Shown here piece by piece: positions 7,222 through 16,100 of a DNA stretch of 64,000 nucleotides. Position 1 is the stretch's first letter, and each line of letters begins with the position of its first letter. Origin of the DNA: Nonomuraea cavernae. GTDB taxonomy: Bacteria > Actinomycetota > Actinomycetes > Streptosporangiales > Streptosporangiaceae. Where the stretch lies: the NCBI RefSeq assembly GCF_014646355.1, contig NZ_BMNH01000024.1, positions 2,400-66,399 of the forward strand, written 5' to 3'. The notes beneath the pieces are model-generated. The model ran no database searches. It saw only the letters and a list, made by a program, of their open reading frames with translations, and was not told the DNA's origin. The translations under genes were made by a program, and so were the position numbers.

Positions 7222-7237
7222 TGCTCAATATTGAGCG
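7222..7237 (+). promoter_or_regulatory. Crp/Fnr-type operator, site B (7271 operon)
   Basis: TGCTCAATATTGAGCG. The centre (7229.5) lies exactly 41.5 bp before the ATG at 7271, and a GACATT hexamer begins 29.5 bp from the centre where a -10 box is expected. The predicted transcript is leaderless, which agrees with the lack of a ribosome site before 7271. Confidence 0.75.
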
Positions 7238-7270
7238 GACGTCCCCGCGCCCGTGGGTGACATTCGGGGC

Positions 7271-8104
7271 ATGACGAAGTCGGCGCAGTATCAGACCACC
7301 CTGCCCCCCGAGCAGCTGCTGCACTCGGGCAACGCAGGCTTGATCATCCATCGTGTGGGGATGCTGGAGTACGGCATGGCCCGCGAGGGCCGCGACTTCA
7401 GCGTCGACCTGCTCGACTACATGAACCGCGCTCAGGCCGGCGTCGCCACGACCTTCTGCTACGAGGAGGTCTTCGGCGTACGCGAGCGGCTGCACTGGTT
7501 CGTGCACATGAAGTCCCCCGAGAAGTACAGCAAGCTCCTCGACATGGTCGACCACGACGAGGCGTTCCAGCAGATCTCGCTCAAGGACCGGCTGCCCAAG
7601 AAGGGCGGCGGCAACTGGGAGAAGATGTTCGTCTACGGCAGCCTGCGCGAGACGATCATGTGTCCGCAGCACGGGTTCACCGACGACGTGCACGACGTGC
7701 CGGGCACGTTCGTGCCGCCCGCGACGCACCAGACCACCCAGAAGGAGCAGCTCAACTCGGCGACCGCCGGGGCGATCGTGCTGCGCAGCGCCGACGTGCG
7801 CTACGAGCTGCGCGAGGAGGGACGGCAGTTCCTCTACGACTGGTCGCAGTACGTCAACAACAGCCTCGAAGGCCGGGCCACGGCCTACATCTACGAGCAG
7901 ACGTGGGGGCAGCAGGACCGCATCCACGCCCTCATCCACCTGCGCGAGCTGGACGACTACCAGGCGGTGCAGGAGGTGGACCGGGGCGACGGCATGCGCG
8001 AAGAGGTCTACGGCGTGGAGCGGGTGCCGGAGCGGCACGGCGGCGGGCAGTGGGACCGGCTGTTCGTGCCGACCAGCATCAACGACGTCCTGATGGTGCC
8101 CTAG
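7271..8104 (+). CDS. Two-domain protein of unknown function (A-B order)
   Basis: A 277-residue soluble protein built of two related domains of about 120 residues. Domain A begins EQLLHSGNAGLIIHRVGMLEYG (about 14) and domain B begins EQLNSATAGAIVLRSADVRYEL (about 153). Both carry the pattern EGR-F ... (Y)EE-(F/W)G..(D/E)R(I/L)H ... (I/V)H(L/M) and a GG..W(D/E)(R/K)(L/M)FV segment before the end. The fold may be a dimeric alpha-beta barrel, but I cannot name the family with confidence. The start ATG sits exactly where a class II promoter would begin transcription; an in-frame GTG at 7253 is less likely. It heads the unit HCS, ECH, AT-ER. A paralogue at 58189 has the two domains in reverse order. 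A role in beta-branching, halogenation or sulfur chemistry is guesswork. Confidence 0.75.
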   Translation: MTKSAQYQTTLPPEQLLHSGNAGLIIHRVGMLEYGMAREGRDFSVDLLDYMNRAQAGVATTFCYEEVFGVRERLHWFVHMKSPEKYSKLLDMVDHDEAFQQISLKDRLPKKGGGNWEKMFVYGSLRETIMCPQHGFTDDVHDVPGTFVPPATHQTTQKEQLNSATAGAIVLRSADVRYELREEGRQFLYDWSQYVNNSLEGRATAYIYEQTWGQQDRIHALIHLRELDDYQAVQEVDRGDGMREEVYGVERVPERHGGGQWDRLFVPTSINDVLMVP

Positions 8105-8107
8105 CCC

Positions 8108-9325
8108 ATGGCTCTCGGGATCGAGGCGATCAACGCGTACGTCGGCCGGGCGTACACGGACGTGCGCGCGCTGTTCGACGCGCGCGGCCTGGACGTGAAC
8201 CGCTTCGGCAACCTGATGATGGAGCAGCGCTCGGTCAACCTGCCCTGCGAGGACCCGGTCACCAACGCGGTGAACGCCGCCAGGCCGCTGGTGGACGCGC
8301 TCACCCCGGAGGAGAGGGACCGGATCGAGCTGCTGGTCGTCGGCACGGAGTCGGGGCTCGACTTCGGCAAGCCGATCAGCACGTACATCCACCACCATCT
8401 GGGGCTGAACCCGGCCTGCCGGTCGTTCGAGGTCAAGCACGCCTGTTACGGCGGGACGGCCGCGCTGCAGAGCGCGGCCGCCGTCGTCGGCGCGAGCCCG
8501 ATCCCCGGGGTGAAGGCGCTGGCCATCGCCACGGACGCGGCCAGCGGCACGGCCAAGTCCACCTACTGGGAGCCCTCGGAGGGCGCCGGAGCGGTGGCGA
8601 TGCTGGTCGGCGAGGACGCGCGGGTGCTGCGGCTCGATCCGGGCGCCAACGGCTACCACACCTTCGAGGTGATGGACACGGCCCGGCCGCGGCACGACAC
8701 GGACGCGGTCGATCCCGACCTGTCGCTGCTGGCGTACATGCGCTGCGTCGAGGAGTGCTTCGCGGTCTACGAGCGGCGGGTGACCGGGGCCGACATCGTG
8801 GACACCTTCGACTACCTGGCGCTGCACACGCCGTTCGCCGGCATGGTGAAGGGCGCGCACCGGATGCTGCTGCGCAAGCTCAAAGGGCTGGGGCCGCGTG
8901 AGATCGAGGCCGACTTCGAGGCGCGGGTCGCGCCGTCCCTGGCCTACGGGGTGCGGGTGGGCAACACCTACTCGGCCGCGCTCTACCTGGCGCTGTGCTC
9001 GCTCATCGACCACGGCGGCTTCGACGCGCCGAAGCGGGCGGGGCTGTTCTCGTACGGGTCGGGCTGCGCGTCGGAGTTCTTCAGCGGCGTGATCCCCGCC
9101 CAGGGGCGCAGCGGCATCGCCGAGGCGCTGGACGACCGGCGCGGGATCACCGTCGAGGAGCTGGACGCGCTCACCGAGCTGAGCGCCGACCGCGCGTTCG
9201 GGGTGCGGGACGCGGTGCTGGACCCCAAGCCGTACGGCGACCTGTACGAGGAGGCCTTCGGCGGGCGCGGCCTGCTGGTGCTGGACCGCATCGCGGACTT
9301 CCACCGGGAGTACAGATGGAGCTGA
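8108..9325 (+). CDS. HMG-CoA synthase-like beta-branching enzyme (HCS 1)
   Basis: A 405-residue HMG-CoA synthase homologue of the PksG/LnmM type. It joins an acyl group from a donor ACP to the beta-keto group of an ACP-bound polyketide, forming a branched HMG-like intermediate. The nucleophile is Cys113 in [13 protein letters not shown], and the catalytic His region is [17 protein letters not shown] (about 240). The C-terminal [13 protein letters not shown] is also typical, and the length is normal for the family. It starts 3 bp after the preceding stop, and its end overlaps the dehydratase gene by 10 bp. A second, clearly different HCS is encoded at 47540, so the two probably serve different donors or different modules. 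Confidence 0.93.
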   Translation: MALGIEAINAYVGRAYTDVRALFDARGLDVNRFGNLMMEQRSVNLPCEDPVTNAVNAARPLVDALTPEERDRIELLVVGTESGLDFGKPISTYIHHHLGLNPACRSFEVKHACYGGTAALQSAAAVVGASPIPGVKALAIATDAASGTAKSTYWEPSEGAGAVAMLVGEDARVLRLDPGANGYHTFEVMDTARPRHDTDAVDPDLSLLAYMRCVEECFAVYERRVTGADIVDTFDYLALHTPFAGMVKGAHRMLLRKLKGLGPREIEADFEARVAPSLAYGVRVGNTYSAALYLALCSLIDHGGFDAPKRAGLFSYGSGCASEFFSGVIPAQGRSGIAEALDDRRGITVEELDALTELSADRAFGVRDAVLDPKPYGDLYEEAFGGRGLLVLDRIADFHREYRWS

Positions 9326-10041
9326 CGTCGGCGACGATGCGGCACAGGCTGCGGCGCGGCACGATCGACGACCGCGTCGTCAAGGAGATCGGCGCCGCCC
9401 TGGACGAGGCCGAGCGCGCGCCCGGCTGCCGCATCCTCCTGCTGGAGGGCGGCGGCGACGGCGTCTTCTGCACCGGCATGGACCTGGAGGAGGCGGCGGT
9501 CGGGGACGTCGCGGACGGCGGCCGGGCGTTCTACGGCCTGTTGCGGCGCTTCACCGAGACGCCGGTGACGGTGGTCGCGCGGGTGGACGGCCGGGCGGCG
9601 GGCGGCGGCGTGGGGCTGGCCGCGGCCAGCGACTTCGTCTTCGCCAGCGAGCGCAGCACGTTCAGCCTCCCCGAGGCGTTGTGGGGGCTGCTGCCGTGCT
9701 GCGTGCTGCCGTTCCTGATCCGGCGCACCGGCTTCCAGAAGGCGTACGCGATGACGCTGAGCACCCAGCCGGTGAGCGCCGCGGAGGCCGCCGCCTTCCA
9801 TTTGGTGGACGAGGTGTCGGACGACTCCGAGGCGCTCGTGCGGCGGCTGGCATACCGGCTGACGAAGCTGGACCGGTCGATCGTCACGGACATGAAGCGC
9901 TACTTCCGCGAGCTGTGGATCGTCTCGGACGAGACCGAGCGGGTGGCGGTCGGGGAGTTCGGCAGGCTCATGTCCGACCCCGAGGTGCGCCGGCGGCTCG
10001 TCGACTACGCGACCGAGAAGAGATTCCCCTGGGAACGCTAG
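9316..10041 (+). CDS. Enoyl-CoA hydratase-like dehydratase (ECH1)
   Basis: A 241-residue crotonase-fold enzyme of the PksH/CurE kind. In beta-branching, ECH1 removes water from the HMG-like intermediate made by HCS. Visible features are the oxyanion-hole segments [12 protein letters not shown] (about 50) and [20 protein letters not shown] (about 92), and the family-typical [28 protein letters not shown]. The ATG at 9316 has GGGAG five bases upstream. The partner ECH2, which decarboxylates, is embedded in megasynthase 2 rather than being a separate gene. As the only free ECH in the window, it may serve both predicted branching modules. Confidence 0.92.
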   Translation: MELTSATMRHRLRRGTIDDRVVKEIGAALDEAERAPGCRILLLEGGGDGVFCTGMDLEEAAVGDVADGGRAFYGLLRRFTETPVTVVARVDGRAAGGGVGLAAASDFVFASERSTFSLPEALWGLLPCCVLPFLIRRTGFQKAYAMTLSTQPVSAAEAAAFHLVDEVSDDSEALVRRLAYRLTKLDRSIVTDMKRYFRELWIVSDETERVAVGEFGRLMSDPEVRRRLVDYATEKRFPWER

Positions 10042-10056
10042 AGAGGAACACGCCTG

Positions 10057-12291
10057 ATGTCCGTCGTGTGGGTTTTCCCCGGGCAGGGGTCGCAGCGCAA
10101 GGGCATGGGGGCGGGCGTCCTGGAGAGGTACCCCGAGCTGTGCGCCCGCGCCGACGAGATCCTCGGCTACTCCGTCGCCGAGCTGTGCGACGACCCGGTG
10201 CGGCTGCGTGAGACCCGCTACGCGCAGCCGGCCCTCTTCACGGTCAACGCCCTGAGCTTCCTGGCCCGGCAGGACGAGGGCGGCCGGCCGGACTACCTGG
10301 CCGGGCACAGCCTGGGCGAGTACACGGCGCTGTTCGCGGCCGGCTGCTTCGACTTCGAGACCGGGCTGGCCCTGGTCAAGCGGCGGGGGGAGCTGATGTC
10401 CGGGGCGGCCGGCGGCACCATGGCGGCGGTGCTCGGGGCCGAGCCGGAACAGCTTGAAGAACTGCTGGCGGGCACCGGCGTCGACATCGCCAACTACAAC
10501 TCCCCGGAACAGGTGGTGCTCGCCGGGCCCAAGGACGAGCTCGACTCGCTCAGCGGCCGCGCCCCCGGCAAGTGGGTGCCGCTGAGCGTGAGCGTCCCCT
10601 CGCACTCGCGCTACATGGAGCCGGCCGCCGCCGCCTTCGCCGAGGCGCTGGACGGCGTCCGCATCGCCGAGCCGCGGGTGCCCGTCATCTCCAACGTGAC
10701 CGCGCGCCCGTACCAGGCGGGGGAGGCGGCCGACCTGCTGCGCCGCCAGATCTGCAACCCGGTGAGGTGGCTGGACGGCCTGCGCTACCTGATGGGCCAG
10801 GGCGTGCGCGAGCTGGAGGAGATCGGCCCCGGCGACGTGCTCGGCAAGCTGTGGGACGTCACCCGGCGCCATCCCGTCGAGACGCCGGCGGCCCGGGACT
10901 CCGGGGGCGCGTTCGGCTCCGGAGTCCCGGCCCGCGACTCCGGGATCGCGCTCGGCTCCGCCGAGTTCCGCGCGGACTACCGCGTCCGCCACGCCTACCT
11001 GGCCGGGTCGATGTTCAAGGGCATCGCGTCGGCCGACCTCGTGATCAGGATGGGCCGGGCCGGGCTGATGGGCTTCTTCGGCGCGGGCGGGCTCACCCTG
11101 GACGAGATCGGCCAGGCGCTCGACCGGATCGAGCGTGCCCTCGGGCCGGACGGCGCGTACGGCGTGAACCTGCTCTACGGCTTCGACGAGGAGGGCCTGG
11201 AACGCGAGACGGTGGACCTGCTGCTGCGGCGCGACGTCCGCCACGTCGAGGCCGCCGCCTACTCGCGCGTCACCGCGCCCCTCGTGCGCTACCGCTACAG
11301 CGGCGCCCACCGTGACGCCTCCGGCCGGCCGGTCGCCGTCCGGCACGTGCTGGCCAAGGTCTCCAGGCCCGAGGTCGCGAGCGCCTTCATGCGGCCCGCG
11401 CCGCGCGCCGTCCTGGACAGGCTCGTACGGGAGGGGGCGTTGAGCGCGGCCGAGGCCGAGGTCGCGGCGGAGCTGCCGGTCAGCGCGGACATCTGCGTCG
11501 AGGCCGACTCGGCCGGACACACCGACGGTCGCTCACCGTACGCGCTGATGCCCGCGATCGTGCGGCTGCGCGACGAGGAGATGGCCGCACACGGCTACGG
11601 CAGGCGCATCAGGGTCGGCGCGTCGGGCGGGATCGGCTCCCCGGAGGCCGCCGCCGCCGCGTTCGTGCTCGGCGCCGACTTCATCGTCACCGGCAGCGTC
11701 AACCAGTGCACGCCGGAGGCGGGGACGTCCGACGCCGTCAAGGACCTGCTGGCCGGGCTCGACGTGCAGGACACCGCCTACGCCCCGGCCGGCGACATGT
11801 TCGAGCTGGGCGCGCAGGTGCAGGTGGCCAGGAAGGGCACGCTCTTCCCGGCGCGGGCCAACAAGCTCTACCAGCTCTACCGCCGGCACGGCTCGCTGGA
11901 GGAGATCGACGAGAAGACCAGGCGGACGATCCAGGACAAGTTCTTCCGCCGATCCTTCGACGAGGTGTGGGAGGAGACGCGGGCGTTCCTGGCCGCGCGC
12001 AGACCGGGCGAGCTGGCCCGCGCCGAGCGCGACCCCAAGCACCGGATGGCGCTCGTCTTCCGCTGGTACTTCGTGCACACGATCAGGCTGGCGCTGCGCG
12101 GCGAGGCCGGGCGGGAGGTGGACTACCAGGTCCACTGCGGCCCGGCGATGGGCGCGTTCAACCGGTGGGTCGCGGGCACCGAGCTGGCCGACTGGCGGGC
12201 CAGGCACGTGGACGTCATCGCCGACCGGCTGATGGAGGCCGCGGCCGGGCTGCTCGAAGCCCGGCTGCGCGACCTGTCCAAGGACGGTTGA
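10057..12291 (+). CDS. Trans-acting malonyltransferase/enoylreductase fusion (AT-ER)
   Basis: A 744-residue fusion. Residues 1 to about 280 form a malonyl-CoA:ACP acyltransferase with VFPGQGSQRKGMG, the GHSLGEY nucleophile (Ser85) and SVPSHSRYM with the catalytic His. Residues from about 310 to the end form a PfaD-type FMN enoylreductase with GFFGAGGL, GVNLLYG, and VGASGGIGSPEAAAAAFVLGADFIVTGS for cofactor binding. It loads malonyl units on the AT-less modules and may reduce double bonds in trans. The megasynthases contain no AT or ER domain of their own. Fused AT-ER proteins are known from leinamycin (LnmG) and other trans-AT clusters. It ends the 7271 unit and faces the thioesterase gene 12 bp away. 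Confidence 0.95.
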   Translation: MSVVWVFPGQGSQRKGMGAGVLERYPELCARADEILGYSVAELCDDPVRLRETRYAQPALFTVNALSFLARQDEGGRPDYLAGHSLGEYTALFAAGCFDFETGLALVKRRGELMSGAAGGTMAAVLGAEPEQLEELLAGTGVDIANYNSPEQVVLAGPKDELDSLSGRAPGKWVPLSVSVPSHSRYMEPAAAAFAEALDGVRIAEPRVPVISNVTARPYQAGEAADLLRRQICNPVRWLDGLRYLMGQGVRELEEIGPGDVLGKLWDVTRRHPVETPAARDSGGAFGSGVPARDSGIALGSAEFRADYRVRHAYLAGSMFKGIASADLVIRMGRAGLMGFFGAGGLTLDEIGQALDRIERALGPDGAYGVNLLYGFDEEGLERETVDLLLRRDVRHVEAAAYSRVTAPLVRYRYSGAHRDASGRPVAVRHVLAKVSRPEVASAFMRPAPRAVLDRLVREGALSAAEAEVAAELPVSADICVEADSAGHTDGRSPYALMPAIVRLRDEEMAAHGYGRRIRVGASGGIGSPEAAAAAFVLGADFIVTGSVNQCTPEAGTSDAVKDLLAGLDVQDTAYAPAGDMFELGAQVQVARKGTLFPARANKLYQLYRRHGSLEEIDEKTRRTIQDKFFRRSFDEVWEETRAFLAARRPGELARAERDPKHRMALVFRWYFVHTIRLALRGEAGREVDYQVHCGPAMGAFNRWVAGTELADWRARHVDVIADRLMEAAAGLLEARLRDLSKDG

Positions 12292-12303
12292 CGGCCGGGC
12301 CGG

Positions 12304-13041
12304 TCAGGAGACGTTCAGAAGGTGGCGGTCCAGGTCCTCCTGGATCGCCGCCAGCACCTCGGGCCGCGGGCCCTTGAGGTAGAAGTGGTCGCCGCCGAAC
12401 ACGCGCAGCGTGAAGCCGCCGCCGGTGGCGTCGGCCCAGGCGGCGATCTCGTCCGGGTCGACCTCGGGGTCGGCGTCGCCGAGCAGCGCCGAGATCGGGC
12501 AGCCCGGCCGCGTGCCGGGCAGCGGCGTGTACGACTCGTTCAGCTCGAAGTCGGCGCGCAGGCTCGGCAGGAACAGCTCCAGCAGGCTGCGCTGGCCCAT
12601 CACCTCGGACGGCGTGCCGTTCAGCTTGCCCAGCTCGGCCAGCAGCTCGTCCTCGGACAGGTCGCTGAAGCGGCGGCGCCGCGTCGGCAGCTGCGGCGCG
12701 CGCCGCCCCGACACGAACAGCACGACAGGGGGAAACCGGCGGGCCGTCTCCCAGGCCACGGCGGCGCCCATGCTGTGCCCGAACAGCGCGAAGGGCCGGT
12801 CGGTGTACGGCTCGATGGCCTCCGACAGCGGGCCCACGAGCCGCTCCATGCGGTCGTAGGGGCGCTCGCGGATGCGCGACTCGCGCCCCGGCAGCACCAC
12901 GGGGCAGACGTCGATCTCCGGCGACAGGTGCTCGTCCCACTTGCGGAACAGCGCCGACCCGCCTCCCGCGTGCGCGAAGCAGAACAGTCTGATCCGAGCG
13001 TCGGCCCTGGGCTCTCCGCCCGCAATCCAGGAATCAGGCAT
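12304..13041 (-). CDS. Type II thioesterase
   Basis: A 245-residue alpha/beta-hydrolase of the external thioesterase type. It begins IRLFCFAHAGGGSALFRKW, has the GHSMG nucleophile elbow (about residue 95) and ends with FGGDHFYLKG containing the catalytic His. Such enzymes clear stalled or mis-primed acyl groups from carrier domains. The ATG at 13041 was chosen because homology begins there and the upstream frame is low-complexity. Operator C lies between this gene and megasynthase 1 and can drive both: on this strand TAGCTT (13054-13049) is a fair -10 box, giving a nearly leaderless transcript. Confidence 0.93.
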   Translation of the reverse strand: MPDSWIAGGEPRADARIRLFCFAHAGGGSALFRKWDEHLSPEIDVCPVVLPGRESRIRERPYDRMERLVGPLSEAIEPYTDRPFALFGHSMGAAVAWETARRFPPVVLFVSGRRAPQLPTRRRRFSDLSEDELLAELGKLNGTPSEVMGQRSLLELFLPSLRADFELNESYTPLPGTRPGCPISALLGDADPEVDPDEIAAWADATGGGFTLRVFGGDHFYLKGPRPEVLAAIQEDLDRHLLNVS

Positions 13042-13076
13042 GGTCCGAAAGCTACGGCCGGACGCCTCTCGGTGAC

Positions 13077-13092
13077 TGCTCAGTCTTGAGCA
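13077..13092. promoter_or_regulatory. Crp/Fnr-type operator, site C (divergent, megasynthases and TEII)
   Basis: TGCTCAGTCTTGAGCA, a perfect TGCTCA-N4-TGAGCA palindrome. To the right, TAGCGT (13114-13119) begins 29.5 bp from the centre, predicting a start near 13126 and a 14-base leader with a strong GGAGGAGG site before the ATG at 13140. To the left, TAGCTT predicts a start 1-2 bases before the thioesterase ATG at 13041. One palindrome appears to serve both promoters. Confidence 0.8.
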
Positions 13093-13139
13093 GGCAGGGC
13101 GCGGCCTCCTCACTAGCGTCGCAGAGACGGAGGAGGCTT

Positions 13140-16100
13140 ATGGAGCACAACGAGCGCGTGACCGAGGCGGTCGTCCGCCTGCTGGCCGAGGCGCTGCCCG
13201 GCGGCGCGGACCTGACCCCCGACGCGTCACTCAAGGACAGCGGACTCGACTCGATCTCCGCGGTACGGGTGTGGTTCGAGATCCAGCGGGAGTTCGCGCT
13301 GGACTTCCCCGTCGAGTGGCTGGGCGAGTGCGCGACGCCGGCGCGGCTGGCCGAGCGGATCGCCGAGCTGGCCGGGCCGGAGCGGAACGCCGACCAGGCC
13401 GCTCCCGCCGCCCCGACCGGCCCGGTGATCGGCGCGGCCCCCGGCGAGCGGCACGAGCCGTTCGCCCTGACGCCCCTGCAGCAGGCCTACGTCATGGGCG
13501 CGGACGAGGACGTCACCCCCGACCCGGTCGGCTGCCAGGTCTACCGGGAGTTCGAGGTGCCCGACGTCGACGCCGGACGCCTGCGCGAAGCCTGGCAGCG
13601 CGTCGTCGACCACCACGACGCGCTGCGCCTGCGGCTGGACGAGGACGGCACCCAGCGGGTGCTGGAGCGGGCCCCGTCGTGGGAGCTGCCGGTGGACCGG
13701 CCCGGCGCCCGCGAGCGCCTCGCGCACCGGCGCTACGAGCCCGGCGTCTGGCCGCCGTTCGCCGTCGAGGTCACCACCCCCGGCACCGTGCACTTCGGCA
13801 TCGACGCGAGCGTGACCGACGGGCGCGGGCTCGACGTGCTCCTGCGCGACTGGTGGCGCTGCTACCGCGACCCCGGCCACCGGCTCGGCGACGCCGCCCC
13901 CTCCCTCCGCGACTGCCTGCGGGCGCTGGAGGCGTACCGGCAGGGCCCCCGCCTCCAGGAGGACCTGGACTACTGGCGGGGACGCCTGGCGGACCTGCCG
14001 CCCGGCCCCGCCGCCGGTGTGCCGGACGGGTCGCCGCGCTCCGCGCTGACCGGCTCGCTGAGCGCCGCCCAGTGGAGCGCCCTGCGCGCCAGAGCCGCCG
14101 AGCTGGACGTCTCGCCGACCGCCCTGGTGCTGACCCTGTTCGCCGAGACGGTCGGCAGGGGCGAGGACTGCTCCCTGGCCGTCACCACGACCGGCCGGGC
14201 GTGGCTGCCGCGCGAGGTGGACGAGGTCGTCGGGCCGTTCACCGGCACGGCCGTGTTCGCCGCCGAGAGCACGTCGGGCGAGCCGCTGGAGGAGGCGGTC
14301 CAGGAGGTGCACCGGCGGCTGTGGCGGGATCTCGGCCACGCGGCCGTCCCCGGCGTGACCGTCATGCGGGAGCTGCGCGAGCGGGCGCCGCTGCCCGTCG
14401 TCTTCACCAGCCTGCTCGACGCCCGGCCCGACGAGGCCGTGCCGCCGGTGTCGTACGCCCTCAGCCAGACCTCCGGCGTCGCGCTCGACCACCAGATGTG
14501 GGAGCTCGACGGCGAGCTGCGGATCCGCTGGGACCTCGTGCCCGGCTGCTTCGCGCCCGGCGAGCCGGAGACGTTGTTCGCCCGTTTCACCAACGCGCTG
14601 CGCGCCCTGTGCGCCGACGCGGGAGACGCGGAGATCCGGCCGCTCAACGAGCTGCAGAAGGCGTACTACGTGGCCCGCGCGGCCGGTTCGTGCCGATACG
14701 ACGGCTGCCAGGTCTACCACAGCTTCCACGTCCGCGATCTGGACCGGGACCGGCTCGAGCGCGCCTGGCTGCGCCTGGTGGCCGCCTACGACGCGCTGCG
14801 TTCGGAGGTCACGCACGACGGCACGCTGCGGATCAGGCCGCACGCGCCGCGGAACTGGAGCATCCCCGAGACCACCGAGGTCGAGGTCGAGGAGATGGCG
14901 GGGCGGGCCTTCCCGCTGGGCCGCTGGCCGCAGTGGGAGCTGCGGGTCACCGGCGAGACCGTGCACGCGGCCGTCGACCTCACCGTGCTCGACGGGCGGA
15001 GCATCCACCGCGTCCTGCGCGAGCTGTTCCTGCTGTACGCCGACCCGTCCGCCGAGCCGCGCCCGCCGCAGGAGCACACCCTTGAGGACTCGGGCGAGGC
15101 CGGCTACTGGACCGAGCGGTTCCGTGACCTGCCGCCCGGACCCGAGGTGGCCACCACGCCCGCCCGCCGCGTCCGGCTGAGCGGCAGCGTCGCCGCGGTC
15201 TCCGACGAGACCGTCTTCGCCGCCCTGACCGGCGCGCTGGGCAGGCGCTTCACCGACCCGTTCAGCGTGTCCGTGGTGCGCTGGACCGCCGAGTCCGAGC
15301 CGCTGCGCCCCGGCGAGTTCACCGCGCTGAGCTGGGTCACCAACGCGGAGTCCTACCAGGACCGGATCGGGGCCGACGCCGCGAACGGCGCTCTGACCGG
15401 CCTGGCCACGCTGCGCGGCCACGTCATGAAGGAGCGCCGCCGCCGCGCCTACGCCTTCCCCGTCGTCTACACCAGCACCCTCGACCTGACCGCGCATCCG
15501 CTGCCGGACGGCGTGGAGGCCGGGCCGTGGATGACCTACACGCCGGACGTCGCGCTCGACTGCATCGTCATCAGGGAAGGCGACCGGCTGCACTACCACT
15601 GGGACGCGCTGGAGCCGGAGTTCCCCGACCTCGCCGAGCTGTTCGCGGCCTTCGAGGACCGGCTGCGCCCCGCGCACCGGCTGTTCGAACGGCAGGCCGC
15701 CGCCCGGCCTGACGCGGTCGCGCTGCGGCACGCCGGCGGGACCATGACGTACGGCGAGCTGAACCGCCGGGCCAACGCCGCCGCCTGGCGGCTGAAGGAG
15801 CTGGGCGTGGGGCCGGGGACGGTGGTCGGCGTGCGCCTGTGCCGTGGGCCGGACATGGTGGCCGCCGTCCTCGGGATACTCAAGGCGGGCGGCGCCTACC
15901 TGCCCGTCGAGCCGTCGCTGCCGGACGAGCGGGCCGCCGTCATGCTGGACGACGCCGCCGCCGGGATCGTGCTCACCTGCCCGCGGACGCCCGGCTGGGC
16001 GGTGCCCGAGGGCGTGCGCACCGTCGAGCTCGACGCGGACGGCGACGACCGCGGCGACCCGCCCCTGGTGAACACCGTGGACGACCTCGCCTACGTGATC

